IMG/VR virus record: IMGVR_UViG_3300031539_000231
Location: 1 to 28,640 of that record
DNA from: a virus
Reading direction: 5' to 3' (one strand)
DNA length: 28,640 nt
A program made the position numbers and the translations under genes. This document shows positions 13,925 through 21,500 of the stretch, piece by piece (the first letter of the stretch is position 1; every line of letters begins with the position of its first letter). The notes below the pieces were generated by a model, which had not been told where the DNA came from, did no database searches, and was given only the letters and a program-made list of their open reading frames with translations.

Positions 13925-14136
13925 CCCGTCGCAAGCTCCGGCGATTCCGTCGCCAGCGCAGCCTCGTGATGCGCTACGAGGCGCACGGGCCACCGAAGCG
14001 GATGCGTGCGCAGTTCTGGAACGCGTGCGACGCGGTCGATAACTACACCCGTCGGACCGTGCCGGACTGCCTCGACAACGTCTGGCGACGCGTGTTTCCG
14101 GCCGCACTGGTCCGCGCCGCGATGGGCCTGGACTGA
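13921..14136 (+). CDS. Small basic protein between scaffold and coat genes (71 aa)
   Basis: GTG 13921 overlaps the scaffold stop. The first 17 residues are strongly basic (TRRKLRRFRRQRSLVMR). The remainder is a mixed helical segment with WNACDAVDNY and LDNVWRRVFPAALVRAA. No family is recognised. It ends the operon segment before the capsid promoter. A nucleic-acid contact role is suggested only by charge. Confidence 0.5.
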   Translation: MTRRKLRRFRRQRSLVMRYEAHGPPKRMRAQFWNACDAVDNYTRRTVPDCLDNVWRRVFPAALVRAAMGLD

Positions 14137-14143
14137 GGCGCGT

Positions 14144-14172
14144 TTGACGGGGGCGTCGGCCCCCGCTACATT
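14144..14172 (+). promoter_or_regulatory. Sigma70-like promoter of the major capsid gene
   Basis: TTGACG (14144-14149) and TACATT (14167-14172) are separated by exactly 17 bases, in the longest non-coding gap of the window. The -35 is identical to that at 1505. The spacer holds a perfect inverted repeat (14148-14165). Transcription would start near 14179, about 144 bases before the capsid start codon. Confidence 0.6.
14148..14165. repeat. GC-rich palindrome in the capsid promoter spacer
   Basis: CGGGGGC (14148-14154) and GCCCCCG (14159-14165) form seven perfect G-C pairs around the loop GTCG. As RNA made from upstream it would be a strong hairpin, but the following bases (CTACATTACC) are not a U-tract. 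It may terminate or process the upstream transcript, or be an operator within the promoter. Confidence 0.65.
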
Positions 14173-14322
14173 ACCACCACACATCAGGCTCCGTAGCCTC
14201 GAGGGCGTGACCCTCCGACCCGCTGGCAAGCGCAGCCCCAGCGGAGACGAGTGACCCGAATCGACACGTGAAGGCGCCGAAGAAACCGACCCGAAAGGGT
14301 CACTTTCCTCGGAGATTCCATC
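14173..14322 (+). promoter_or_regulatory. Structured leader of the major capsid gene
   Basis: The leader holds GAGGG/CCCTC (14201-14215), a 7-bp stem CCGCTGG/CCAGCGG (14220-14244), and GACCC-GAAA-GGGTC with a GNRA loop (14288-14301). GTGACCC occurs at 14207 and 14251, and both copies can pair with GGGTCAC at 14297-14303, so exclusive folds are possible. The ribosome-binding site GGAGA (14311-14315) lies just after. No protein-coding frame is apparent in it. Confidence 0.5.
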
Positions 14323-15582
14323 ATGACTGTCGATTCCACCACCCTCGACGGGTGGTTCAAAGACCGCTACGAGACCAACGGCCGGACCATCGTTCCGGAG
14401 TTCTCGGACGTCGCGACGTCCATCCCCTTCCGTAGCGACCAGATGAAGCTGGGCGCGGAGTACGTCTTCAACGCCCGCGTGCGTCGCGCCCACGGCGTGA
14501 CCTACGGTGGCACGGCCGCGACGGCGTTCACGCTGAACGCGGTGCGCTCGGGCCAGACCACGGACGGCCGTCAGGCCAGCTACCAGATGGTTATGCGCGA
14601 GCAGATCGCCTACGGCGTCATCAGCCGCGCGCAGACCAGCGAGCAGGCCTTCGGCAACGCGTTCGATGAGGTCGTTCGCGACATCGAAAACTCGTTCTCG
14701 TTCTACCGCGAGCTCGGCCTCCTCTACGGCAGCTCCAGCATCGGCACCATCACGGCGGGCGGCTTCGGTGCCGTCACGTCGGCCACGCTGACCATCACCC
14801 AGGGCACCTGGGCGGCGGGCATCTGGGCGCAGATGGAAGGCGCGGCGGTCGACATCTACTCGGCGCCGGGCGGCGCGCAGCGCAACACCACGGGCGCGAT
14901 CGTCGTGGGCGCGGTGGACTTCGGCGCGCGTACCGTGGCCATCACGGGCGCGGCGGCGGACATCAACGCCATCACGGCGAACGACGTCCTCATCCCCTTC
15001 GGGGCCGACGCCAACTGGGCGCCGGGCTTCGACGTCCTCGTTCCGAGCTCCGCAACCGTGGTCCACGGCATCAACCCGGCGACCTACGGTCTCTGGCAGG
15101 GCAACTCGATCGCGCTCACGGCCGCGATGACCTTCGCTCAGGCTCAGAAGGGCTCCGCTCGAGTCGCCGTCCGCGGCGGCATGGGCAAGCTCGTCCTTCG
15201 CGTCTCCCCGCTCACCTGGGCGGACCTCAACAACGACGTGGCGGCGCTCCGGCGCTACGCGGCGGCTGTGAAGGCGGACGCGGACCTCGGCACGCAGTCG
15301 ATCAGCTTCTACGGTCAGACCGGCGCGGTGGAGATTCGTCCTCACCCGATGGTCAAGGCGGGCGAGGCCTTCGGCACGATGGACAGCTACTTCAAGCGCG
15401 TCGGCTCGGCGGATATCAGCTTCCGCCTCCCCGGTGCGGACGGCCAGCAGCCGCGGTTCTTCCGCGAACTGGACGGCGTCGCGGGCGTCGAGCTCCGTGC
15501 GTGGAGCGACCAGGCCCTCGTGACCTTCAACCGCGCCAAGCAGGTGAAGTTCACGGGCATCGTCAACACGCAGGCGGCGTGA
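14323..15582 (+). CDS. Major capsid (coat) protein
   Basis: The coat subunit builds the head shell. The call rests on its place directly after the scaffold, its length (419; P22 coat 430, HK97-fold proteins about 300-450), and the only dedicated promoter plus leader among the structural genes, fitting the most abundant virion protein. The sequence begins TTLDGWFKDRYETNGRTIVP, has helical stretches near residues 95-130 (NAFDEVVRDIENSFSFYREL), a Gly/Ala/Thr-rich beta-rich middle (about 140-260), and a C-terminal part with repeated beta patterns. No HK97-fold motif can be proved by eye. Its sharp codon bias, with few rare codons, also fits high expression. Ribosome-binding site GGAGA is 7 bases before the ATG. 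Confidence 0.8.
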   Translation: MTVDSTTLDGWFKDRYETNGRTIVPEFSDVATSIPFRSDQMKLGAEYVFNARVRRAHGVTYGGTAATAFTLNAVRSGQTTDGRQASYQMVMREQIAYGVISRAQTSEQAFGNAFDEVVRDIENSFSFYRELGLLYGSSSIGTITAGGFGAVTSATLTITQGTWAAGIWAQMEGAAVDIYSAPGGAQRNTTGAIVVGAVDFGARTVAITGAAADINAITANDVLIPFGADANWAPGFDVLVPSSATVVHGINPATYGLWQGNSIALTAAMTFAQAQKGSARVAVRGGMGKLVLRVSPLTWADLNNDVAALRRYAAAVKADADLGTQSISFYGQTGAVEIRPHPMVKAGEAFGTMDSYFKRVGSADISFRLPGADGQQPRFFRELDGVAGVELRAWSDQALVTFNRAKQVKFTGIVNTQAA

Positions 15583-15585
15583 TCG

Positions 15586-16161
15586 ATGGGCTCGGTAATC
15601 ACGATCCGGTACGGCACCGACCTCCCCGCGGCTGACGTCGCGCAGAGGTTGGACTCTACCCGGACGGTCGACTTCAATCGACTCAAGCGCGAGCTCTCGG
15701 ACCTCGTCGACCCCGTCGCGACTCTTCGCGGCGCGGCCTACGTGGTCACGGTGGACGACGTCTCAGCCGGCACGGTCCTCGCGGACGCGTCGGTCACGGC
15801 GACGATCGCCTTCGGGAACATCACGGCGGGCGACATCCTCGTCATCGGCAACGTCACGCTGACGTGGGCGGTGGCGGCGGCCAACGAGAACGAGGTCACG
15901 ATCGGAGCCGACCTGGCTGCGGCGACCACGAACTTGACGGCGGCCATCAACGCGCACTCGAAGCTCAACGGAGTCATCTCGGCAACGGGCGTGACCGGCA
16001 CGGGCGTGGTGACCATCACCTACCCCGGCGCGGGTCGCGAGGCGGCGCTCATCGCGCTCGCCGAGACGGGCGATGCGCTGGTGCTCTCGGCGACGAGCTT
16101 CACGAGCGCGTCCACGATGGCGGCGGAAACGCCGATTCTTTCGGTGCGGAAGGGAATTTGA
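15586..16161 (+). CDS. Beta-rich structural protein, possible head decoration protein (191 aa)
   Basis: Residues 1-50 are mixed (ITIRYGTDLPAADVAQRL, NRLKRELSDLVDPVATLRG). Residues about 52-190 are Val/Thr/Ala-rich and read as an Ig-like beta sandwich: TATIAFGNITAGDILVIGN, TLTWAVAAANENEVTIGAD, LTAAINAHSKLNGVI, GVVTITYPGAGREA. The sequence resembles a domain common in phage structural proteins, in which an 'AGD..t.ngvt.t' strand pair is followed by an 'l..aINa' helix. Placement directly after the coat fits a decoration or head-fibre protein, but the domain also occurs in tail proteins. The start at 15586 follows the capsid stop by three bases, without a clear ribosome-binding site. Confidence 0.65.
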   Translation: MGSVITIRYGTDLPAADVAQRLDSTRTVDFNRLKRELSDLVDPVATLRGAAYVVTVDDVSAGTVLADASVTATIAFGNITAGDILVIGNVTLTWAVAAANENEVTIGADLAAATTNLTAAINAHSKLNGVISATGVTGTGVVTITYPGAGREAALIALAETGDALVLSATSFTSASTMAAETPILSVRKGI

Positions 16162-16163
16162 TC

Positions 16164-16394
16164 ATGCGGATGGACCCGGAACGAGCGGCGCTCGAATCGA
16201 TCATGACCGACGCGGGTACCGCCCGCCTGGGTCCATCCCGCGTGCAAAGCGGCTCGGGCGCTGCGGAGATCCTCCGCGCGCTTGGGCAGCAGCTCCTCGA
16301 CGAGGCCGATGCGATGGAGGGTGACGAGCCCGAAGACGACATGGCCGAGTCGGGCGAGTACGAGCTCGAAGACGACGACGACATGATGGAGTGA
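16164..16394 (+). CDS. Small very acidic protein of unknown function (76 aa)
   Basis: The ATG at 16164 comes two bases after the previous stop. The C-terminal half is almost entirely Asp/Glu (DEPEDDMAESGEYELEDDDD), preceded by a helical part (AAEILRALGQQLLDEADAME). The product should be strongly negatively charged. No family is recognised. Such proteins near coat genes may act as small assembly factors or DNA mimics. Neither is supported beyond charge. Confidence 0.6.
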   Translation: MRMDPERAALESIMTDAGTARLGPSRVQSGSGAAEILRALGQQLLDEADAMEGDEPEDDMAESGEYELEDDDDMME

Positions 16395-16397
16395 GCC

Positions 16398-17354
16398 GTG
16401 GCCTACACGACCACGGACCTCCTCGCCGCCATCAAGCGTCGTGCGCAGCTTCCCGCGGCGAATGGCGCGCTGAGCGATGCGGACCTGCTGGACCTCGCCA
16501 CGCTGGCGATGCGAACGCAGGTGCAGCCGCTCTTGCGCTCTCTGCGCGAAGACTATTCGGTCGTCGTGCAGCGTCAGGCCATCGTGGCGGACCGGCGCAC
16601 CTATCCGATCCCCTCGCGAGCCGAGGGCGGCGCCGTGCGCGACCTGTGGATGGTCCGCATCGCCGAGCCTCAGACCGAAGTGCGTGTGCCTTACATTCCG
16701 CCGGAAGATCGGCCGATGTATCAGAGCGTCCGCTCGCAGTGGTGGGACGGCATCGGCGCTTACACGGTCGAGGGCAACGACATCTGGCTCTCCCCGATTC
16801 CGTCGGGCGTCGAGGCGCAGTACACGCTCTCCATCCGCTACTACCTCCGCCCTGGGCGCTTCGTGCCCACGAGCGACTGCATGGAGGTCATCTCGTGGAG
16901 CGCAGGCCCGACGACCGTTGTGACGGTGGACACCGTCGGCAGTTACACGACCTCGTCGCGCGTCGACATCATCGGCGGAGCTCCTCCTTTTCGTCCGCGG
17001 GCGATCGACATCGGGCTCGATGGCGTGTCGACGGGGCCGGACCAGCTGACGATCATCCCCGCTGACTACGAGGGCTTCATCGAGGACGGCACTACGGGCG
17101 ACTACGTCTGCGAGACCGACACGACATGCGTGGTGACGTGTCCCGTCGAAGCGCAGGAGGCGCTCATCGCGGCGACTGTCGCGAGCGTCTACGAGGTGCT
17201 CGGGTACGAGCGGGAGCTCTCCGTAGCAGTGGCAATGCGCGACACGGCGATGCAGGCTGTCCGGGTCCTCATGGAGCCGAGGACGGAGGGAGCATCACGT
17301 GTCCTACTCGATCCGCGCAGTCCTCTGCGCCGTGGCCGTCGTTCTAGCTGGTGA
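16398..17354 (+). CDS. Head-tail adaptor protein (P22 gp4-like position)
   Basis: The 318-residue product begins YTTTDLLAAIKRRAQLPA, then LDLATLAMRTQVQPLLRSLREDYSV (in part) and a beta segment AIVADRRTYPIPSRAEGGAV. This helix-helix-strand opening is common in podophage head-to-tail adaptors that close the portal. Aromatic beta segments follow (WMVRIAEPQ, GAYTVEGNDIWLSP, TLSIRYYLRPG). The C-terminal helix is VEAQEALIAATVASVYEVLG. P22 gp4 (166 aa) is half as long, so this would be an enlarged version. GTG 16398 is three bases after the previous stop with GGAG near 16388. Gene order coat-adaptor-nozzle supports the call. Confidence 0.68.
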   Translation: MAYTTTDLLAAIKRRAQLPAANGALSDADLLDLATLAMRTQVQPLLRSLREDYSVVVQRQAIVADRRTYPIPSRAEGGAVRDLWMVRIAEPQTEVRVPYIPPEDRPMYQSVRSQWWDGIGAYTVEGNDIWLSPIPSGVEAQYTLSIRYYLRPGRFVPTSDCMEVISWSAGPTTVVTVDTVGSYTTSSRVDIIGGAPPFRPRAIDIGLDGVSTGPDQLTIIPADYEGFIEDGTTGDYVCETDTTCVVTCPVEAQEALIAATVASVYEVLGYERELSVAVAMRDTAMQAVRVLMEPRTEGASRVLLDPRSPLRRGRRSSW

Positions 17355-17367
17355 GGGGTGCGAGCCG

Positions 17368-20238
17368 ATGGCGACCGACCTGACACTACGCGCGGCAGGA
17401 CTCCACACCGACCCCAACCCGCACTCGGACGCGCCCGCCGGCGCGCTGCGCATCGCGGACAACGTCGTGATTCGCAGGGCCGGCGTGCTCGAGCCGCGGC
17501 CCGGCTTTCGCGCGGAGGGGCTCAGCGGCGGCGACCGCTTCGTGGGCATCCACTCGGCTCCGACCGGCGACACGTCCGAATACTACGTGCAGGGGACGGC
17601 GTCTCTCAGCGATGACACGGCATCGGTCGTCGACATAACGGGCGACGTCGTCGACAGCATTGCGCAGGTAGGCGATCACCAGGGCGCGCATGTCGCGCGG
17701 GCGGGCGATTACCTATACATCCCGAGCACGTTCTCAGCTGGCGTCGTGGCTGCTGTGTCGGACCAGGCGGCGCGCGCCGCGGGCCTCCCTCGCCCGCAGA
17801 CGCCGGTGCTTTCGGCGCTGCTTCAAAACGCGGTGCAGTGGCTCGACGATACGGATCTCGTTGCGTACCGGCTTGTGTTTGAACGCGAGATTGGCGACGT
17901 GGTCTATGTGTCGCCACCGAGCGGCCGACTCGTCGTGGAAAACACGAGCGGCGGCTCGCGCGCCGTGCTTCTGCGCCTCGACTTCGCCGATGCGCCCGCC
18001 GTGCAGGCGGGCTGGCTCGTGAAGGCGTACCGCAGCGAGACGGTTACGACCGGCATCACTCCCAGCGACGAGCTTGCGCTTGCTGCGGAGTACGTGATCA
18101 CGTCGACCGACGTGACGAACGGCTACTGCGAAATCGGAGACACGACCGAAGCTGTCGACCGCGGCGAATCGCTGTACACAAACGCGACTCAACTCGGCGC
18201 TTTGCAGGAGAACGGACGTCCACCACAGGCGAATGTGATCGCGGCGTTCTCGGAGATGCTCTTCTTCGGCGATGTGACAGAGCGTGCGCGGATGCAGATC
18301 AAGTTTCTGCGTCCGCCGTCGCTCATCACGCGGTCGATTGCGCAGACCACGACGAGCGCGGCGGCCACAAGCATCAACTTTTCCGGTTTGCCAGCGACGA
18401 CCGATTACACCTCGTATTTTGCGACGTTTCGCGACCTCTACGTGATGCGCGTGGACTCGGTTCTTGGTGCACACTACGTGGAAGTTGCGGGCGGCGGGGT
18501 GCCCGCTCTTACGTACTTCCCAGGCACAGGAACGGGCGCTGGCATCGGCGGCACAATCAACATCAGCGACACCACTACGGGCGCCGATGCGTCGATCGTC
18601 AACACGAACGGCGTGTTTTGGCTGTCGGTTGTTCCGAGCACGGACAGTCCCGGAACCGTGGTTCCGTACTACTGGTATCGGACCGCCAACGACCCTGGCG
18701 AAGACCTCGCGAACGGCGAGATCGTGCAGGGCTCTGGCAACGGCGAGGACGTCAGCGCGCTCGCTGCGAGCATCGCGAAGACGATCGGGCTCACCGCGTT
18801 TGCTGTCGACAACACGACCATCATCATCGAGCGCGACACGAACAGCGCGAGCATCGCGCTCGACACGAACTTCATCGTACGAGTCCCAGCAGGCCAAGAA
18901 CCGAACATCAACATCGACGGCACACGCGGCACGCCTGTAGCGCAAGGCGCAGCGCCCGGATACGTGCCGTATACCGCGAGCTCGCGGCGCTTCCCGAACC
19001 GCGTCTACTACAGCCGCAAGCAAGAGCCCGAGCACGTTCCGCCGGTCAACTTCATCGACATCGGCGCAGACTCCGAACCCATCATCGCGATGCGCGCCAC
19101 GCGCAGGGCGCTCTTCGTGTTCAAGACGGATGGCATCTGGATCATCTCTGGCGACACGCCCGAAACCCTGCGCGTTGAGCAGATCGACAGCACGGCCCGC
19201 GTGCTCCACCCGAAGGCCGTAGCGGTCGGCGGCGACCGCGTCTTCGCGTGGACCGATGCCGGCGTGATCATGCTCTCCGAGGGTGGCGTCGCTGCGAACC
19301 TCTCCGCGCCCGCCATCGAGCCCGACCTGCGCGCGATCCAAGTGGCGCTGCAAGCCACGACCGACCCGGCCAGCGGATCCACGCTCGGGTGCTTCCTGCG
19401 CTACCAAGACGGCGAGGAGCGGCTCCTCCTCGGCGTGCCCGCGGCGGTCGGGGATGCCTACGTCGCGAGCGTCTATCAGTACGACATGCGCACGCAGGCG
19501 TGGACGAGGTGGGACTCGGGCGATCGGGAGTACTCCGACGCGACGAGCATCGGCGGACGCATCCTCTTCGCTGGGCAGAACGACGCAGCCGAGGGCGACG
19601 TGTGGCGCGAGACGCTTGCGAGCGACGAAGCGCCGCACGCGGACGAGACGCAGACGCTCAGCCCTGGCGCGCTCACCATCGTCACGCAGACGACCGCCGA
19701 GGTTGTGGTGATCGGGGCCTTTGTCGTCCCTGTCGGCGCGTGGGTGTTCCAGGACTCGCCAGGCACGCCGTTCCGCGGCGTCGTGACGTCGTACACGGGC
19801 GGAAGCCCGGCGACGATGACGATCACGAAGGCATCGGGGACGCTGCTCGTCGGCGGCGAAGTGCTCTTCGACGTCATCGTCTATGAGCCTGTCGAGCAGT
19901 GCATCGAGTGGATCGCAAAGACCGCGCAGGTCCCGACCGTCACGAAGCACTGGCAACGTGGCGTGCTCACGTACGAGAGCGACCGCCGCATGTACGATGC
20001 GACGCTGAGCTTCCGCTCGGACATCATCCACACGGCAGCATCGGTCACGACCGAGCACACGCTGCACGACGACGCGCTTCCTGAAGACGTGCCCTTCATG
20101 GTCACGCGCGACCACGCGCGAGCCGCGATCCTCTTCCCGAAGCTCTGCATCTCGCAGGGCGGCGCGCAGTGGGCGCTCTCCGTGCTGCATCTGGACTACG
20201 AGCTCGGGTCGTCTCGAGCAGGGAGGCGAGGGCGCTGA
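17368..20238 (+). CDS. Large tail nozzle-like protein (P22 gp10-like position)
   Basis: This 956-residue protein probably forms the tail nozzle beneath the adaptor. It opens ATDLTLRAAGLHTDPNPHSD, with PAGALRIADNVVIRRAGVLEPRPGF (in part) near residues 28-52, an opening typical of podophage nozzle proteins. A beta-propeller-like central part contains NRVYYSRKQEPEHVPP and TRRALFVFKTDGIWIISGD. There are no catalytic motifs or membrane segments. ATG 17368 is chosen because a GTG start at 17299 would overlap the previous gene by 56 bases and adds a hydrophobic stretch that looks accidental. GAGGGGTG precedes 17368. P22 gp10 is only 472 residues, so this protein is roughly twice as long, with an insert of beta-rich sequence. 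The stop shares one base with the fibre start. Confidence 0.7.
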   Translation: MATDLTLRAAGLHTDPNPHSDAPAGALRIADNVVIRRAGVLEPRPGFRAEGLSGGDRFVGIHSAPTGDTSEYYVQGTASLSDDTASVVDITGDVVDSIAQVGDHQGAHVARAGDYLYIPSTFSAGVVAAVSDQAARAAGLPRPQTPVLSALLQNAVQWLDDTDLVAYRLVFEREIGDVVYVSPPSGRLVVENTSGGSRAVLLRLDFADAPAVQAGWLVKAYRSETVTTGITPSDELALAAEYVITSTDVTNGYCEIGDTTEAVDRGESLYTNATQLGALQENGRPPQANVIAAFSEMLFFGDVTERARMQIKFLRPPSLITRSIAQTTTSAAATSINFSGLPATTDYTSYFATFRDLYVMRVDSVLGAHYVEVAGGGVPALTYFPGTGTGAGIGGTINISDTTTGADASIVNTNGVFWLSVVPSTDSPGTVVPYYWYRTANDPGEDLANGEIVQGSGNGEDVSALAASIAKTIGLTAFAVDNTTIIIERDTNSASIALDTNFIVRVPAGQEPNINIDGTRGTPVAQGAAPGYVPYTASSRRFPNRVYYSRKQEPEHVPPVNFIDIGADSEPIIAMRATRRALFVFKTDGIWIISGDTPETLRVEQIDSTARVLHPKAVAVGGDRVFAWTDAGVIMLSEGGVAANLSAPAIEPDLRAIQVALQATTDPASGSTLGCFLRYQDGEERLLLGVPAAVGDAYVASVYQYDMRTQAWTRWDSGDREYSDATSIGGRILFAGQNDAAEGDVWRETLASDEAPHADETQTLSPGALTIVTQTTAEVVVIGAFVVPVGAWVFQDSPGTPFRGVVTSYTGGSPATMTITKASGTLLVGGEVLFDVIVYEPVEQCIEWIAKTAQVPTVTKHWQRGVLTYESDRRMYDATLSFRSDIIHTAASVTTEHTLHDDALPEDVPFMVTRDHARAAILFPKLCISQGGAQWALSVLHLDYELGSSRAGRRGR

Positions 20239-21125
20239 TGGCTGTCATCACGCCAGAGTTGGACACGATCGAGTCGCTGGCATCGGCGGTGAGCACGACA
20301 GGTCTCGTGCTAGCGGGCCGTCAGAGTGCGCAGACGGTGCAAGTGCCTGCGTCGCTGCTAGCCGGAGCCACGGGGCCGGCCGGGCCAGCGGGCCCAGCTG
20401 GGCCGCCAGGTCCGGCGGCATCGGACACGCTCACGTCTGTGCGACGTACGGTGATGCCGGTCTCGGGCGGGTCGGGAACCGACTCGGTGACCCATATGAG
20501 TGCGGTGACGGTTTTTGCTAGCGCTACCACCGCGCGGACGACGGTGCCGGCCAGCGCGACGTGGCTTGAGAGGCAAAATCGCAACGCGTGTCAGACGTCC
20601 ACCGTGTCACGGTCCACGGCAGGCAAGAGGACCGGCGCTCTTTGGAGCCTCGGCAGCCCGAGTCGCACTCAGACGGTGGTGGGTCTTCTTGGGTCCGCTA
20701 TCGCGGACATGCGAGCGATAATCGGGCTTGTCGCGGGAATGAGCTCATATCTCGGCACAGGCACGCAGCCGAGTAGTAATAGCATTCCGGCGGGAGTGTA
20801 TCTCGGACTCGATTCGACCGACGCAAACTTGCAACTCATGCACAAAGCCAGCGCGGTTTTGGCAACAAAGGTCGATCTCGGCGCGTCTTTCGCGCGCGCT
20901 GCGAGTATGTCTGTGCGGCTCGAGCTAGAGCTATCTCCCGGATCTGTCGTGTATCGCGTGACGCGACTGGACGCGGCGGGAACCGCGTCGGGCACGCTGA
21001 CGACCGGCATACCGGCGGACTCGGCGCTGCTTTTCCATCACTGGCAGTGCGCGACCAACGCCACCGGTACGCAGGCCGCGGCAATCGATTGCGTGGCATT
21101 TGAGGGGCAAAATGACATCTCGTGA
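20238..21125 (+). CDS. Tail fibre with a collagen-like repeat
   Basis: ATG 20238 shares its A with the stop before it, and GGGAGG lies upstream. Residues 1-45 look like an N-terminal attachment segment. Residues about 48-62 are Gly-X-Y triplets (GPAGPAGPAGPPGPA), which form a triple helix in phage fibres. The remainder (about 65-295) is a beta-rich tip whose pattern (YLGLDSTDANLQLMHKAS, KVDLGASFARAAS) resembles receptor-binding tips of other fibres. It lies where P22 has its tail needle. From about 20500 to 21120 the DNA uses more A/T-ending codons (for example GCGATAATCGGG, AGTAGTAATAGC) than its neighbours, suggesting recent exchange of the tip. The receptor is unknown. Confidence 0.75.
   Translation: MAVITPELDTIESLASAVSTTGLVLAGRQSAQTVQVPASLLAGATGPAGPAGPAGPPGPAASDTLTSVRRTVMPVSGGSGTDSVTHMSAVTVFASATTARTTVPASATWLERQNRNACQTSTVSRSTAGKRTGALWSLGSPSRTQTVVGLLGSAIADMRAIIGLVAGMSSYLGTGTQPSSNSIPAGVYLGLDSTDANLQLMHKASAVLATKVDLGASFARAASMSVRLELELSPGSVVYRVTRLDAAGTASGTLTTGIPADSALLFHHWQCATNATGTQAAAIDCVAFEGQNDIS
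20381..20423 (+). repeat. Collagen-like Gly-X-Y coding repeat
   Basis: Five consecutive Gly-X-Y triplets are encoded by near-repeats of GGGCCGGCCGGGCCAGC type. The segment is a usual recombination point between fibre shaft and tip. Confidence 0.7.
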
Positions 21126-21131
21126 GCTCGC

Positions 21132-21500
21132 ATGATCCGCTTTGTCCAAGCGCTGGTTCCCGCGGTACTCGGCATCGACGCGCGCGCTGAGTGGGCGGAT
21201 GTGCGCGACCGCTTCCGGCGCTTTGTGGGCGAGACACGGCTCGCGCTCGACGCGCTTCCGCGGGCGCAGGAGCGTGATATCCGATACGACCCGGCCGATC
21301 CGGATCTGACGATAGATGTCGACATGCGTCCGCGCGTCGTGGTGTGCGCGTACGCGTCCGCGGCGGGCGCTCCCGTAGCGACGTCGTCCACCCTGTGGCG
21401 CCCTGGCTCTTCGGGCCGTACCGTGGTACTCTCCGGCATCGCTGGACTGTCCTCGGGTACCCGATACGACGTCAGGCTCTTCGTAATGGGAGATGCGTGA
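21132..21500 (+). CDS. Small accessory protein next to the tail fibre (122 aa)
   Basis: Six bases after the fibre stop, ATG 21132 opens a 122-residue protein. Residues 1-45 are helical (RFVQALVPAVLGIDARAEWADVRDRF in part). Residues about 60-122 are beta-rich and end in GLSSGTRYDVRLFVMG, which resembles the last strands of a fibronectin type III or similar beta sandwich. It could be a fibre chaperone or a minor tail component. No family is recognised. The stop shares one base with the next start. Confidence 0.6.
   Translation: MIRFVQALVPAVLGIDARAEWADVRDRFRRFVGETRLALDALPRAQERDIRYDPADPDLTIDVDMRPRVVVCAYASAAGAPVATSSTLWRPGSSGRTVVLSGIAGLSSGTRYDVRLFVMGDA

Noticed and set aside
13297-15345. A 682-codon open frame on the - strand opposite scaffold and capsid genes
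   Set aside because: GC-rich codon use leaves antisense frames free of stops. It crosses the capsid promoter and leader, and its translation is Arg/Ala/Val-rich low-quality sequence without domains.
17299-17367. N-terminal extension of the nozzle protein resembling a lipoprotein signal (hydrophobic stretch then GEGC)
   Set aside because: There is no real lipobox, it overlaps the adaptor gene by 56 bases, and a nozzle protein acts inside the virion. ATG 17368 with GAGGGGTG upstream is the better start.
17734-20190. An 818-codon open frame on the - strand opposite the nozzle gene
   Set aside because: It is an antisense shadow of a well-supported + strand gene, Arg/Val/Asp-rich, with no motifs or ribosome-binding site.
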